Shown: positions 5,120-5,125 of the stretch, one piece after another
Layout of the letters: every line of letters begins with the position of its first letter
Position numbering within the stretch: position 1 is the first letter of the stretch
DNA from: CAVRZY01 sp963725415
GTDB lineage: Bacteria; Acidobacteriota; Terriglobia; Bryobacterales; Bryobacteraceae
Length of the DNA: 5,125 nucleotides
Reading direction: 5' to 3'
NCBI GenBank assembly: GCA_963725415.1
Contig: CAVRZY010000259.1
Location: forward strand, 1 to 5,125
Made by a program: the position numbers and the translations under genes
Notes under the pieces: model-generated
Told to the model about the DNA's origin: nothing
The model's database searches: none
What the model saw: the letters and a program-made list of their open reading frames with translations, nothing else

Positions 5120-5125
5120 AATATG
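5099..5125 (-). repeat. IS630 right terminal inverted repeat
   Basis: Read inward on the minus strand it carries TTTGACATTATAC, matching the left repeat core. It overlaps the last codons and stop of the transposase gene. On the plus strand it contains TATAAT (5105-5110), which could act as an outward-facing -10 box. The outer tip may lie beyond the window. Confidence 0.7.

Larger units (their letters stand above)
4022..5125 (+). mobile_element. IS630-family insertion sequence, about 1.1 kb
   Basis: The element has one transposase gene in two frames, flanked by imperfect inverted repeats at 4022-4048 and 5099-5125 (21 of 27 positions agree). IS630 elements insert at TA and duplicate it. TA dinucleotides occur next to both tips (4022-4023 and 5122-5123), but the repeats are slightly out of register there. 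The exact ends are therefore uncertain by a few bases, and the right tip may extend past the window. There is no cargo gene. Confidence 0.85.

Noticed and set aside
1..5125. CRISPR array, tRNA, rRNA, toxin-antitoxin or defence genes
   Set aside because: I looked on both strands and saw no regularly spaced repeats, no RNA-gene-like sequences and no recognisable cargo proteins; all long conserved frames belong to IS elements.

Overview
The window is a bacterial insertion-sequence (IS) cluster. Three elements from three families lie side by side and take up nearly all of it, leaving only two short stretches of non-IS DNA. The base composition is GC-rich and every recognisable protein is a transposase or transposition helper. 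This fits a high-GC bacterial chromosome or plasmid with heavy IS traffic. No housekeeping gene is present, so I cannot name a phylum.

Layout. (1) About 1-862, minus strand: the 5' part of an IS256-family (mutator-type) element. Its transposase frame is clean from a GTG start at 774 with a strong Shine-Dalgarno and runs off the left edge at residue 258. (2) About 863-1214, plus strand: a fragment of an unrecognised gene, less GC-rich than its surroundings, cut by an IS at each end. (3) 1215-3789, minus strand: a full-length IS21-family element with 30-bp terminal inverted repeats (29/30 identical), subterminal repeats, istA and an overlapping istB. (4) 3790 to about 4020: about 230 bp with no gene I can support. 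(5) About 4022-5125, plus strand: an IS630-family element with imperfect terminal repeats, a good promoter beside its left end, and a transposase split into two frames at a run of eight A.

The most unusual feature is the state of the IS21 element. By reading all frames together I reconstruct a complete IstA (about 507 aa) and a complete IstB (about 267 aa). Doing so requires removing 16 single extra bases from istA and 3 from istB, all +1. I found no compensating deletion, no nonsense substitution and no missing block, and the repaired lengths divide exactly by three. The neighbouring IS256 frame has none of these extra bases and the IS630 frame has one, in a homopolymer. Insertion-only damage confined to one element looks more like unpolished long-read sequence in a multicopy repeat than natural decay, but this cannot be settled from the sequence alone.

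Functionally, each element would act on its own ends. The IS256 transposase is a DDE recombinase; IS21 IstA is the DDE transposase helped by the IstB AAA+ ATPase; the IS630 transposase is a Tc1/mariner-like DDE enzyme that targets TA. I see no cargo gene, CRISPR array, tRNA, toxin-antitoxin pair or defence system.
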